64,000 bases of DNA from Mucilaginibacter kameinonensis. GTDB lineage: Bacteria > Bacteroidota > Bacteroidia > Sphingobacteriales > Sphingobacteriaceae. This document shows positions 18,145 to 26,833 of this stretch, piece after piece. The DNA is taken from the NCBI RefSeq assembly GCF_003675385.1, contig NZ_RCWZ01000002.1:1364001-1428000 (forward strand). Reading direction: 5' to 3'. The position numbers were made by a program, and so were the translations under genes. Position 1 is the stretch's first letter, and every line of letters begins with the position of its first letter. The notes under the pieces were generated by a model. It searched no databases. It was not told the origin of the DNA and was given only the letters and a program-made list of their open reading frames with translations.

Positions 18145-19980
18145 ATGCATTGCTTTAATCAATCTCCTAAACTCCCCAGCCGGAAAAAGTTTTGGATAGC
18201 GTGTGTTTGCCTGTTGGGTTGCCAGCAACTCATGGCGCAAAATGCTGTTCCTCTTAATGATCTCTCTTTTTTCGATAATCCATCATCAAACTGGAAGGTA
18301 GCGGCCAATGCACAGGCCGATATCACACAAGATGAAGTGTTAACTACAAAAGATGGCAATGGGATACTGGTAAACTTACCCGGCAAAAAGGGTGCGAAAG
18401 ATCTGTTTACCAAAACGGTTTATGGTGATGCCGACCTTGAGCTTGATTATATGATGGCCAAGGGCTCTAACTCGGGTATCTATTTACAGGGGCGTTACGA
18501 AATTCAACTGCTGGATAGCTGGGGGACGGTAAACCCAAAATCGGGAGATAATGGCGGTATTTATGAACGTTGGGACGATAGTAAACCCGAGGGGCAGCAA
18601 GGCTATGATGGGCATGCGCCACGGCAAAACGCCAGCCGCGCGCCGGGGTTGTGGCAGCATATAAAAATTTCGTTTCAGGCACCTCGCTTTGATGGTAATG
18701 GCCAAAAGATCAGTAATGCTAAAGTGCTTTATGTTTGGTTAAATGGCGTTTTGATCCAGGATAATGTGGAGCTTGCCGGGCCAACCCGAGGCGCTTTTGA
18801 TAATAAGGAAGCAGCAATTGGTCCGCTGCGCTTACAGGGTGATCATGGGCCGGTAGCTTTCCGTAATATAAGGATTACCAGTTACGATAAGCCGCACCCA
18901 ACGTTATCAAACCTCAAATATTGGGTTTATAAAAGCGGTGAAATAGCAGGCGATAGTTATAAAAAACTAAAACCCGAGTCTGAAGGGACTTCTCCTGTAT
19001 TATCATCAAACCAAAGCAAGCTTAATAATGATTTTTTAATTCGTTACACTGGCAATATTCAAATTAAAGAAGCGGGCGAGTACGCCTTTAAACTGAGTGT
19101 ACCGGGAGGAAAGGGCATATTTCGTATTGACGGTAGCGATGCAGTTACTTTAACAGAAAACAGGGGCGACGGGAAAATACAATTGCAGCCCGGCGATCAT
19201 CCATTTGAACTACTCTATTCAAAAACTGTGGATTGGGCTAAACCGGCATTGGGGCTTACTGTTGCGGGGCCGGGTGTACGGGAGTATCTGTTAAGCGATG
19301 CCAATGTAAGTAACAATGATCCTGTTGATCCTATATTGATTAATGCTACATCAAATACCATTTTGCGCAGTTTCTCTGATTTACCGGGCGGTATCAGGGT
19401 TACACATGGCGTAAATGTGGGCAGCCCCGAATTGCTGCATTATACCTACGATCTGGATAAGGGAATGATTGTAGAGATTTGGCGCGGCGGCTTTTTAGAT
19501 GCTACACCCATGTGGCATGACAGGGGCGATGGTTCATCACGTCCTGCCGGCTCGGTTCAATATCTCGGCAAGCCCGTACCTGCTATTGAAAAGCTGAGCG
19601 ATGCAAACGCCGCCTGGGCATTGGATACTGTTGGCACAGGATACCGGCCTAAAGGCTATGTGTTAAATGCCGATGATGTTCCTGCATTTAAATACAACAT
19701 TTATGGCACTTCGGTAACTGATGCCAGCAGCATAATGGATAAGGGGAAGGGAATACACCGGGAAATTACGCTTGCTAATGCTGTTGATGGGTTGGTTTAT
19801 CATCTCGCTTCAGGAAATATCGAAGCGCTTGGCAATGGATTGTATGCCATTGATGATAAATCCTATTATATCCGTGTTGATGATGCGGCGGGAGCCAAGG
19901 CAGTTGTTCGTGATGCGGGAGGGAAGCAGGAACTTGTCATTCCCATCCAAAAGAAATTAACCTATTCTATCATTTTTTAA
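18145..19980 (+). CDS. DUF1080 (3-keto-disaccharide hydrolase family) protein with PA14-like and extra C-terminal domains
   Basis: I place the start at ATG 18145, giving 611 residues, because the signal peptide (FWIACVCLLGCQQLMAQ) then sits at the N-terminus; an ATG at 18088 would add 19 odd residues. Residues ~60-240 are a DUF1080/LamG-like fold: ELDYMMAKGSNSGIYLQGRYEIQLLDSWG and GPLRLQGDHGPVAFRNIRI. A PA14-like section (~290-390, IRYTGNIQIKEAGEYAFKL) follows, then ~200 residues I cannot name (GGIRVTHGVNVGSPELLHYTYDL, EIWRGGFLDATPMW). The Pfam family cleaves 3-keto-glycosides. Next gene starts 12 bases on. Confidence 0.85.
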   Translation: MHCFNQSPKLPSRKKFWIACVCLLGCQQLMAQNAVPLNDLSFFDNPSSNWKVAANAQADITQDEVLTTKDGNGILVNLPGKKGAKDLFTKTVYGDADLELDYMMAKGSNSGIYLQGRYEIQLLDSWGTVNPKSGDNGGIYERWDDSKPEGQQGYDGHAPRQNASRAPGLWQHIKISFQAPRFDGNGQKISNAKVLYVWLNGVLIQDNVELAGPTRGAFDNKEAAIGPLRLQGDHGPVAFRNIRITSYDKPHPTLSNLKYWVYKSGEIAGDSYKKLKPESEGTSPVLSSNQSKLNNDFLIRYTGNIQIKEAGEYAFKLSVPGGKGIFRIDGSDAVTLTENRGDGKIQLQPGDHPFELLYSKTVDWAKPALGLTVAGPGVREYLLSDANVSNNDPVDPILINATSNTILRSFSDLPGGIRVTHGVNVGSPELLHYTYDLDKGMIVEIWRGGFLDATPMWHDRGDGSSRPAGSVQYLGKPVPAIEKLSDANAAWALDTVGTGYRPKGYVLNADDVPAFKYNIYGTSVTDASSIMDKGKGIHREITLANAVDGLVYHLASGNIEALGNGLYAIDDKSYYIRVDDAAGAKAVVRDAGGKQELVIPIQKKLTYSIIF

Positions 19981-19992
19981 GCTGCCCACATC

Positions 19993-21957
19993 ATGAACAA
20001 TACATTAAAACAAATGATAAACAGGGGCGCATTGCTTTTTACACTTGTAATTACAGCGCTGTTAAGCGATATTAAAAATACCTTCGCCCAGGCCGAATCG
20101 CCTAAAGAGGATGATTTTTTCAAGATCATGAAAGTGCCCGCACCCGAAGGTACTATACTGGAGGTTGGCGGTTTGTGTACTTTGCCTAACGGTACTTTGG
20201 CTGTAACCACCCGCCGTGGTGATATTTTTATGGTCGAAAATCCTACAGGCCAACATCCTTTCTTCCGCAAGTTTGCTTCGGGTTTGCATGAGGTGTTGGG
20301 GGCAGCATGGAAAGATGGTGCTTTATATGTGGTTCAGCGTGGGGAACTTACCAAACTGGTTGATACCAATATGGACGGCAAAGCCGATGTTTTTGAAACG
20401 ATATATGCCTGGCCCTTATCCGGTAATTACCATGAATACAGCTTTGGCCCTAAAATAGCGCCGGATGGTTCGTTTTTTGTTACCCTGAACCTTGGCTTTC
20501 CGCCAGATTGGTGGCATCCGAAAAGCTTTGTGCCATGGCGCGGCTGGGCTTTAAATATCAAGGAAGATGGCACCGTTACACCTTGGGCGGCGGGTTTCCG
20601 TTCGCCATGCGGTATCAGTATGATTGATGGCGAACTTTGGTATGCCGATAACCAGGGCGATTGGGTAGGCTCGGGTAGTATCATGCCAATTAAAAAAGGC
20701 GCGTTTATGGGGCACCCCTCAAGTTTCGTTTGGACAGGCTTGCCTAACTCTCCGCTTAAGCTTACTTCCGAACAGTTCTTCGCCAAAAATAACCCGCGGA
20801 TAGAGTTTGACAAAAGCGGGCAACCGGTTAAACCGCAGGATGTAGTGAATGAAAAATTTAAAACCGAATTTGAGGCTAAAAAGGAAATTCCCGAATTGCA
20901 GTTACCTGCCGTTTGGTTGCCACACGGTATATTAGGTATTTCCAATTCTGAGATTGTTAAAATTCCGGAAGGCGCGTTTGGCCCTTTTGCCGGTCAGTTG
21001 CTGATATGTGACCAGGGCCAAAGTATGGTCGACAGGATCTTTTTGGAGAAAGTTAATGGCGAATATCAGGGTGCAGCCTGGGCTTTTAGAAGTGGTTTTC
21101 AGTCGGGCATTGTGAGACTGGCCTGGTTACCTGATGGTTCATTAGCGGCAGGCGAAACCAATCGCGGTTGGGGATCGGCAGGGGAGGCTACCATGGGTTT
21201 ACAGCGTTTGGTATGGAATAACAAAGTTCCGTTTGAGATGCGCGCCATCCGTGCCATGCCCGATGGCTTTGAGATAGAGTTTACCAAACCGGTTGATAAA
21301 AAAGTGGCTGAAGATATTGCTTCCTATTCTGTTGAAAGTTATATCTATAAATATCATGGTGTATATGGCAGCCCGCCGGTAAATACGGAAAAATGCCCTA
21401 TAGCTGGTGTTAAAGTATCGGAAGATGGTTTAAAAGCCCGCCTTATCGTAAATAACCTCCGGAAATATTATATCCACACCATCACGCTTGCTGCTATTCG
21501 TGATAAAGAGAACTATTTCAATTTAGTGCATCCAACGGCATATTATACATTGAATAACATCCCCGAAGGACAAAAACTTTCAATGAGCGAGGTGAGTACT
21601 GTAAACTCAGCAAAAGCAACAGCTTCGACCGATTTAAAGAAGGGGGTTGCTGGGAAGAAAGGTACAGTAGTAAAACCTGCTGCGCCATTAAATGCAATTC
21701 CAACTTATGCTGAGATACAACCTATTTTATTGAAAAATACTTGTTTATCATGCCATAATGCTACAAAGAGGCAAGTAGGGCCGGCTTATGTTGATGTTGC
21801 AAAACGGAAATACAGTGTGGCCGAGCTGATTCAATTAATTCATAATCCAAAACCGGAACATTGGCCTGATTATTCAACGCCAATGCCTCCAATGCCGCAG
21901 GTGCCTAAGGACGAAGCCCGCAAGATAGCTTTATGGATTAAATCGCTGGCTAAATAG
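19993..21957 (+). CDS. Propeller dehydrogenase-like protein with C-terminal cytochrome c domain
   Basis: 654 residues. Signal peptide to about residue 33 (...NTFAQ). Residues ~45-440 form a sorbosone/PQQ-dehydrogenase-like beta-propeller of the type common in Bacteroidetes and Planctomycetes (EVGGLCTLPNGTLAVTTRRGDIFMVENP, EYSFGPKIAPDGSFFVTLN, PHGILGISNSEIVKIPEGAFGPFAGQLLICDQGQ). A C-terminal haem-c domain begins near 570, with CLSCHN as the CXXCH haem site and a distal methionine in TPMPPMPQVP. It probably passes electrons from periplasmic sugar oxidation. It follows the DUF1080 gene by 12 bases. Whether the propeller binds PQQ is not shown. Confidence 0.82.
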   Translation: MNNTLKQMINRGALLFTLVITALLSDIKNTFAQAESPKEDDFFKIMKVPAPEGTILEVGGLCTLPNGTLAVTTRRGDIFMVENPTGQHPFFRKFASGLHEVLGAAWKDGALYVVQRGELTKLVDTNMDGKADVFETIYAWPLSGNYHEYSFGPKIAPDGSFFVTLNLGFPPDWWHPKSFVPWRGWALNIKEDGTVTPWAAGFRSPCGISMIDGELWYADNQGDWVGSGSIMPIKKGAFMGHPSSFVWTGLPNSPLKLTSEQFFAKNNPRIEFDKSGQPVKPQDVVNEKFKTEFEAKKEIPELQLPAVWLPHGILGISNSEIVKIPEGAFGPFAGQLLICDQGQSMVDRIFLEKVNGEYQGAAWAFRSGFQSGIVRLAWLPDGSLAAGETNRGWGSAGEATMGLQRLVWNNKVPFEMRAIRAMPDGFEIEFTKPVDKKVAEDIASYSVESYIYKYHGVYGSPPVNTEKCPIAGVKVSEDGLKARLIVNNLRKYYIHTITLAAIRDKENYFNLVHPTAYYTLNNIPEGQKLSMSEVSTVNSAKATASTDLKKGVAGKKGTVVKPAAPLNAIPTYAEIQPILLKNTCLSCHNATKRQVGPAYVDVAKRKYSVAELIQLIHNPKPEHWPDYSTPMPPMPQVPKDEARKIALWIKSLAK

Positions 21958-22039
21958 TAGGGAAGCTTAAAGCTGAAGGCCGAAAGCCTAAAGCAATTGG
22001 TTAATTATCGTTTGATATTAATGTTTTATATAAAGTTCA

Positions 22040-22810
22040 ATGAAACACAAAATTATTTTCACTGCTTTATTAGCAGGTAGTTCAATAGCTGCATTCGCGC
22101 AGCAAAATGCAAAGCCGGAAGATACCGAGATCTGGTCGCCGGTGCCTGCTGTGGTTACACCGGGCAAAACTTTGGGTGATGCCCCGTCTGACGCTGTTGT
22201 TTTGTTTGATGGCAAAAATCTTGATGAATGGGTAGCCACAAATGATTCCACATCAAGCCATAAATGGAATGTGTTGGATAAAATAATCACCGTTGATAAA
22301 AGCGCGGGGGATATTCAAACCAAACGCAAGTTCATGGATTTTCAGTTGCATATAGAATACCGCATCCCTTCAAACATTACCGGTAGCGGTCAGGCACGTG
22401 GAAATAGCGGTATTTTCCTGGCGGCCCTGCCTTGGGGAGCAGGTGGTTACGAGTTACAGGTACTGGACAATTACAACAATAAAACCTACGTGAACGGGCA
22501 AGTGGGGAGTTTGTATAAACAGGCAATTCCCCTGGCTAATGCCTGCCGTAAACCCGGCGAGTGGCAAACTTATGATGTGATCTGGACGGCTCCGCGTTTT
22601 AACGAAGATGGTTCGTTAAAATCGGCAGCACGTGCTACCGTACTTCATAATGGCGTGCTGGTTCAAAACAATACTTCATTAATAGGAGATACCCCTTATA
22701 TAGGTAAGCCTGAATATCGTAAACATGGTGCCTCGCCAATTAAATTGCAAGCGCATGGCGATAAAAGCGAGCCAATTAGCTATCGTAATATTTGGGTGAG
22801 GGAATTATAA
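22040..22810 (+). CDS. DUF1080 / 3-keto-disaccharide hydrolase family protein
   Basis: 256 residues: a signal peptide (FTALLAGSSIAAFAQ) and a single DUF1080 domain. Typical motifs are VVLFDGKNLDEWV (start of the fold), DFQLHIEYRIP, RGNSGIFLAALPWGAGGYELQVLDNYNNKTY, GEWQTYDVIWTAPRF and SPIKLQAHGDKSEPISYRNIWVREL. Family members act on 3-keto-glycosides in the periplasm. It is the second family member in this unit, 82 bases after the cytochrome gene, so the two may take different linkages or sugars (inference). It is followed by the long palindrome at 22819-22918. Confidence 0.9.
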   Translation: MKHKIIFTALLAGSSIAAFAQQNAKPEDTEIWSPVPAVVTPGKTLGDAPSDAVVLFDGKNLDEWVATNDSTSSHKWNVLDKIITVDKSAGDIQTKRKFMDFQLHIEYRIPSNITGSGQARGNSGIFLAALPWGAGGYELQVLDNYNNKTYVNGQVGSLYKQAIPLANACRKPGEWQTYDVIWTAPRFNEDGSLKSAARATVLHNGVLVQNNTSLIGDTPYIGKPEYRKHGASPIKLQAHGDKSEPISYRNIWVREL

Positions 22811-22818
22811 ATTAAAAA

Positions 22819-22918
22819 AAACGTCATTGCGAGGAACGAAGCAATCCCAAACCGTACAAAGAGACTTGCATAGCCGCTTTGCTAATCGGGGATTGCTTCG
22901 TTTCTCGCAATGACGTTT
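22819..22918. repeat. Long dispersed palindrome (REP/MITE-like), copy 1
   Basis: Arms at 22819-22848 and 22889-22918 are 30 bp each with one mismatch; they begin AAACGTCATTGCGAG and end in the complement. The 40-base interior is unpaired. It lies between two convergent genes. A related element sharing GTCATTGCGAG and GCAATC is at 33679-33784. Confidence 0.9.
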
Positions 22919-22998
22919 AATTTAAATTCTCATCTTGCACTCGTTTGCGACCGGCGCTTAATATGGTTGGCGATTGCATCGCCTTTGCATTTTTAGCC

Positions 22999-24231
22999 TT
23001 AGCCTTTCACTGCTTTCTTTCCTTCAATATTTGGCAATAAGCCGGTGAAAATGCCTATCAGTGGCAAATAGGCGCAGATCTTAAATACATAGTTAATGCT
23101 GGTCATATCCGCAACTTTACCCAATACTGCTGAACCTAAACCGCCCATTCCAAAGGCCAGACCGAAGAATAAACCCGCTATCAGCCCAACTTTTCCAGGT
23201 ACCAGTTCCGTCGCATAAACCAAAATAGCTGAAAATGCAGATGACAGGATGAGGCCGATGAATACCGATAAAACGCCTGTCCAAAATAGGGATACGTAGG
23301 GCAGGAGCATTGTAAAGGGAGCTACACCTAATATTGAGATCCAGATGATGTATTTACGGCCAAAGCGATCGCCCAATGGCCCGCCGAAAAGTGTCCCTGC
23401 CGCTACCGAACCTAAAAACATAAACAAATAAATTTGCGATTGCTGAATGCTCAAATGAAATTTATTGATCAGGAAGAAGGTGTAATAGCTGGTGATGCTG
23501 GCCAGATAAAAATATTTGGAGAAGATAAGTACCAGTAAAACCCCCAATGAAAATACTACCCGCCTTTTTGATAGATTTAGTGGTGAGACTTCATTAGCAT
23601 TTTTGTTTTTGGCTTTAAGGCTTAAATGCTCGGCGTACCATTTAGCTATACGCAGTAAAACCATGATTCCGGCAAGGGCGATAAGGCAAAACCAAATCAC
23701 ATTTGATTGTCCGTAAGGGATTACAATAAGAGCTGCCAGCAGCGGGCCGACAGCGCTGCCAGCGTTGCCGCCCAGCTGGAAAATAGATTGTGCCAGCCCC
23801 TTTTTACCTCCCGATGCTAAATGTGCAACCCGTGACGATTCGGGGTGGAATATGGATGAGCCAATGCCGATAAGACTTACCGCCATCAACATAATATAAA
23901 AATTGCTTGCAAAAGAGGCCAGCAGCAAGCCCGATAGCGTAAAACCCATGCCCATGGCTAACGAGTAAGGCTTTGGTTTTTTATCAGTATAAAGCCCCAC
24001 AAAGGGTTGTAAAATAGACGCTGTAATTTGATAGGTGAAGGTAATAAGCCCTATTTGAGTGAAATTTAGGCTGAAACGTTGCTTGATAAGCGGATATATG
24101 GATGGTATAACCGATTGTAGCATGTCGTTAATAAAATGAGCCAGACTTATAGTAAACAAAATTGAATACACAGTTTGCTGAACCAATTTTTTAGGTTCGG
24201 TGGTAGTAATTGTTGGCGATGTAGATTCCAT
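22999..24231 (-). CDS. MFS transporter (Fsr/fosmidomycin-resistance-like)
   Basis: 410 residues with 12 hydrophobic segments. N-terminal LAHFINDMLQSVIPSIYPLIKQRFSLNFTQIGLI and the middle IFHPESSRVAHLASGGKKGLAQSIFQLGGNAG are hallmarks of the Fsr-type branch. GDRFGRKYI is the MFS loop motif. It probably moves a small molecule across the inner membrane. Next to the GntR regulator and a 3-keto-glycoside locus it could carry a sugar or oxidised sugar (inference); drug export is the naming precedent. A motif shared with the gntR promoter lies 33 bases upstream. Confidence 0.87.
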   Translation of the reverse strand: MESTSPTITTTEPKKLVQQTVYSILFTISLAHFINDMLQSVIPSIYPLIKQRFSLNFTQIGLITFTYQITASILQPFVGLYTDKKPKPYSLAMGMGFTLSGLLLASFASNFYIMLMAVSLIGIGSSIFHPESSRVAHLASGGKKGLAQSIFQLGGNAGSAVGPLLAALIVIPYGQSNVIWFCLIALAGIMVLLRIAKWYAEHLSLKAKNKNANEVSPLNLSKRRVVFSLGVLLVLIFSKYFYLASITSYYTFFLINKFHLSIQQSQIYLFMFLGSVAAGTLFGGPLGDRFGRKYIIWISILGVAPFTMLLPYVSLFWTGVLSVFIGLILSSAFSAILVYATELVPGKVGLIAGLFFGLAFGMGGLGSAVLGKVADMTSINYVFKICAYLPLIGIFTGLLPNIEGKKAVKG

Positions 24232-24263
24232 TTAGTGATAGATTAAATTATAAAACATTATAA

Positions 24264-24276
24264 CATCAGATGAATT
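24264..24276. promoter_or_regulatory. GntR operator candidate upstream of the MFS gene
   Basis: CATCAGATGAATT is identical to 24951-24963 in front of the gntR gene. The CATC-A-GATG core is an odd-centred inverted repeat, the usual layout for FadR-type GntR sites. It lies 33 bases upstream of the MFS start codon. Confidence 0.55.
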
Positions 24277-24288
24277 TAATGAAAATTT

Positions 24289-24942
24289 TTAATGTTGATG
24301 AATTTCAACGACTGTATTCCAGGCCTGTTTTGAATCGCAATCGAGAATATTTTTCAGAAGCTTTTCATGAAGGTGCTGTGTGTCGATAAAAATGCGTGTA
24401 TCTGGGTGGATTTCGGTGAACCAGTTTTTTAAATGGACGGCTGCAGTCTTATACAAATCGCTCAGGATCTCGTTTTTTGACGCTTCCGCAATAGCTATGT
24501 GAAATTTAACGTCGGCATCAATGCATTCTTCCAATAGCCCGGCCTCTGCAGTTCTTTTCCGGGTTTCCAAATGGCTTTTCATGGTAAAGATATCCTTCTG
24601 TGAGCGGTTTATAGCTGCTTTTTCGGCTATTTTCATCTCCAGTAACTGCCTTACCTCATCAAGGTCCTGCGACCGGGCGCGTTTTATACGGGCTTCCATG
24701 GGCTCGGGGTTAACAGTTGTGCGCTCTACAAAAGTTCCTGCACCCTGCTGGATCCTGAGCAGGCCAGATTGTACCAGGCTTTTTGTTGCCTCGCGGATGC
24801 TTGAGCGGCCAACACCAAACTCGGCCATAAGCTCGGGCTCGGTAGGTAATTTATCATTTATTTGATATCTGCCATCAGCTATCTGCTCCTTCAGTTTCTC
24901 AGCAATCTCCTCAGCCAGCGACCTTTTAATAATCTTACTCAT
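24289..24942 (-). CDS. FadR-subfamily GntR transcriptional regulator
   Basis: 217 residues. N-terminal winged helix: IAEKLKEQIADGRYQINDKLPTEPELMAEFGVGRSSIREATKSLVQSGLLRIQQGAGTFV is the classic GntR motif set. The all-helical FCD ligand-binding domain fills residues ~90-215 with metal-site-like aspartate/histidines (ECIDADVKFHIAIAEASKN). It lies 57 bases upstream of the MFS gene on the same strand, so it probably controls the transporter and perhaps the neighbouring glycoside unit in response to a sugar acid or keto-sugar. The shared CATCAGATGAATT motif fits autoregulation. Confidence 0.92.
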   Translation of the reverse strand: MSKIIKRSLAEEIAEKLKEQIADGRYQINDKLPTEPELMAEFGVGRSSIREATKSLVQSGLLRIQQGAGTFVERTTVNPEPMEARIKRARSQDLDEVRQLLEMKIAEKAAINRSQKDIFTMKSHLETRKRTAEAGLLEECIDADVKFHIAIAEASKNEILSDLYKTAAVHLKNWFTEIHPDTRIFIDTQHLHEKLLKNILDCDSKQAWNTVVEIHQH

Positions 24943-24950
24943 TTGTAAAT

Positions 24951-24963
24951 CATCAGATGAATT
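24951..24963. promoter_or_regulatory. GntR operator candidate upstream of gntR (autoregulation)
   Basis: Second identical copy of CATCAGATGAATT, 8 bases upstream of the gntR start codon. With one more A/T pair it reads ATCATCAGATGAAT. Confidence 0.55.
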
Positions 24964-25127
24964 GCAAAGGTATAAGTTTGTTTGAGAAATAAAAGTTATT
25001 TTGGGGTCAAAATCTATTTGTGAAAAAATAGTACCAATTAGTAACCGCCGTTTTCTAAAGCATTAATATATATTTAAATTTAGCTTAACATTCGTGCCGT
25101 TACTTTGATCCCATAAAAATACCCCTT

Positions 25128-25736
25128 GTGAAACAATATTCGGATGTACAACTTCTACTCGAACTGCAGGGCGGTAACGATGGGGCATTCAGAGAAATTT
25201 ATGAGCGTTATGCTGATAAATTAATTGCCTTCGCATTAAAGAAAACACAAAACGAGGATGAAGCAATGGATATGGTACAGGAGTTGTTTCTTTCCATATG
25301 GAAAAATCGTGATACCATCCAGATAAATGGCGCGCTTGAGGCTTATCTTATGGTTTCTGTTAATTACATGAGCTATAAGTGGTATAAAAAGCAAAGCACA
25401 AAGCCCCGCTCATTAGATGATGTTTCAGAATTGCAGGAAACTTACGAACACAGTACCGATCAAAAACTTTCCCTTGCCGAATTACACCTGTTGATAAACC
25501 GGGAAATAGAAGATATGCCCGAAAAGATGCGACAGGTTTACCTGTGCAGCCGTGAGCAGGATATGACCGGGCCGCAAATTGCCGAGTTTTTAGGCTTATC
25601 GCACCAAACCGTACGCAACCAGATCAGCAATGCTTTAAGCAGGCTGAAAAAGTCTGTTCAGAAATATTACGATGTTATCCCTTTTGATAATTACAGCAGA
25701 TTTTTGCTGCTGATAATTTTTTTCAAAAAGTTATAG
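25128..25736 (+). CDS. ECF-type RNA polymerase sigma factor
   Basis: 202 residues from a GTG start (no ATG fits in frame upstream). Region 2 is GAFREIYERYADKLIAFALKKTQNEDEAMDMVQELFLSIWKNRD. Region 4 is MPEKMRQVYLCSREQDMTGPQIAEFLGLSHQTVRNQISNALSRLKK. This is the Bacteroides-expanded sigma-70 ECF family linked to FecR. The anti-sigma gene follows 48 bases on. It should direct transcription of the susCD genes at 26834-31735 when substrate binds the STN-bearing receptor. Confidence 0.94.
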   Translation: MKQYSDVQLLLELQGGNDGAFREIYERYADKLIAFALKKTQNEDEAMDMVQELFLSIWKNRDTIQINGALEAYLMVSVNYMSYKWYKKQSTKPRSLDDVSELQETYEHSTDQKLSLAELHLLINREIEDMPEKMRQVYLCSREQDMTGPQIAEFLGLSHQTVRNQISNALSRLKKSVQKYYDVIPFDNYSRFLLLIIFFKKL

Positions 25737-25784
25737 TACACTCTCCCATGTTCGATCACTTAACAAGTATAAAGCCCCTGTTAG

Positions 25785-26723
25785 GTGAATCAAAAAGAAA
25801 TAAAAAGATTACTCAATAAGTTTAAAGCCGGTAAATGTACCGACGAGGAATTGCAGCTTTTACAACAAATGATGCATGAACTTGATACGGACACCAACAC
25901 CGGTAACAATATTAAAAACCTGAAGCAGCCGCTTTGGGAACGTATAGAAAAACAAACCATAGCTAAGGGCAAGGTCCGTAGGTTAAATACTACATGGTTA
26001 AAAGTTGCAGCGGCTGTTTTAGTGGCCGTGTGTGCAGGCCTATTCTATTCAAAAATAGCTACCCATAAAAATGAGCAGATTGCCTACCAGGTAATCACTG
26101 CGCCAAAAGGCAGCATGAAACAGATCATGTTGCCCGATAGCACAACTGTTCAGTTAAACGCGGGTACATCCATAAAATTCCCTGTTAGTTTCAGTGATTC
26201 AAAAAGAGAAGTAACGCTTATTAACGGCGAGGCATTTTTTGATGTAAAGCACGATGTGAAGCGGCCATTCATGGTGCATACGGCTAAGGTTACTACACAG
26301 GTATTAGGTACATCATTCAATATCAAATTTTATAAAGAGCTGCCCGATCTGCAGGTTTACGTGAATACTGGTAAGGTAGAGGTGCATGATCAGCGCCATA
26401 CCTTAGGCTTTTATACGCCGCGCCAGCAGGTAACCTATAATAAGCAGCATGAAAGCTTTACTCGCCAGGAGCTAACGGCCGATCATTCTCTGAGCTGGAT
26501 GCATGATGAGCTGATACTTGACAATACATCATTTAAGGAGATTACGGTTTACCTGCAAAACCGCTATAGCGTAAACTTTAAATACAACGAAAAACGGTTG
26601 GCGCAACAGCACTACTCGGTTAGGTTTTCAAATAAGCTGAATATCAGGCAGGTATTGGATATACTTCAGTTTATTGACGGCCGAAAGTATAAGTTAAACG
26701 GAGATACAGTAAATATTAAATAA
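25785..26723 (+). CDS. FecR-family anti-sigma factor
   Basis: 312 residues from a GTG. A short cytoplasmic N-terminus, a membrane segment near residues 70-88 (WLKVAAAVLVAVCAGLFYS) and a periplasmic FecR domain with MKQIMLPDSTTVQLNAGTSIKFP, EVTLINGEAFFDVKHD and VLGTSFNIKFY. The C-terminus has the DUF4974/STN-like module (NTSFKEITVYLQNRYSVNFKYNE). It receives the signal from the TonB receptor's STN domain and controls the sigma factor. A 110-base leader with a hairpin separates it from susC. Confidence 0.94.
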   Translation: MNQKEIKRLLNKFKAGKCTDEELQLLQQMMHELDTDTNTGNNIKNLKQPLWERIEKQTIAKGKVRRLNTTWLKVAAAVLVAVCAGLFYSKIATHKNEQIAYQVITAPKGSMKQIMLPDSTTVQLNAGTSIKFPVSFSDSKREVTLINGEAFFDVKHDVKRPFMVHTAKVTTQVLGTSFNIKFYKELPDLQVYVNTGKVEVHDQRHTLGFYTPRQQVTYNKQHESFTRQELTADHSLSWMHDELILDNTSFKEITVYLQNRYSVNFKYNEKRLAQQHYSVRFSNKLNIRQVLDILQFIDGRKYKLNGDTVNIK

Positions 26724-26740
26724 CAATATAAAAGGAAAAC

Positions 26741-26765
26741 CAATGCCTGCTCCAACAGGCACTGG
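26741..26765 (+). other. Hairpin in the fecR-susC leader
   Basis: TGCCTG (26744-26749) pairs with CAGGCA (26756-26761), and the flanks CCA/TGG extend it with one mismatch. A second CAGGCA at 26801-26806, inside a repeated CAACAGGCA, could compete for the same arm, giving two alternative folds in the 110-base leader. No T run follows, so it is not a plain terminator. Confidence 0.4.
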
Positions 26766-26833
26766 CTCAATTAAGTGTAGCTGCCAAAACTAAAAGCCAA
26801 CAGGCAGTTACTAATCACTTTAAAAACAAATGT

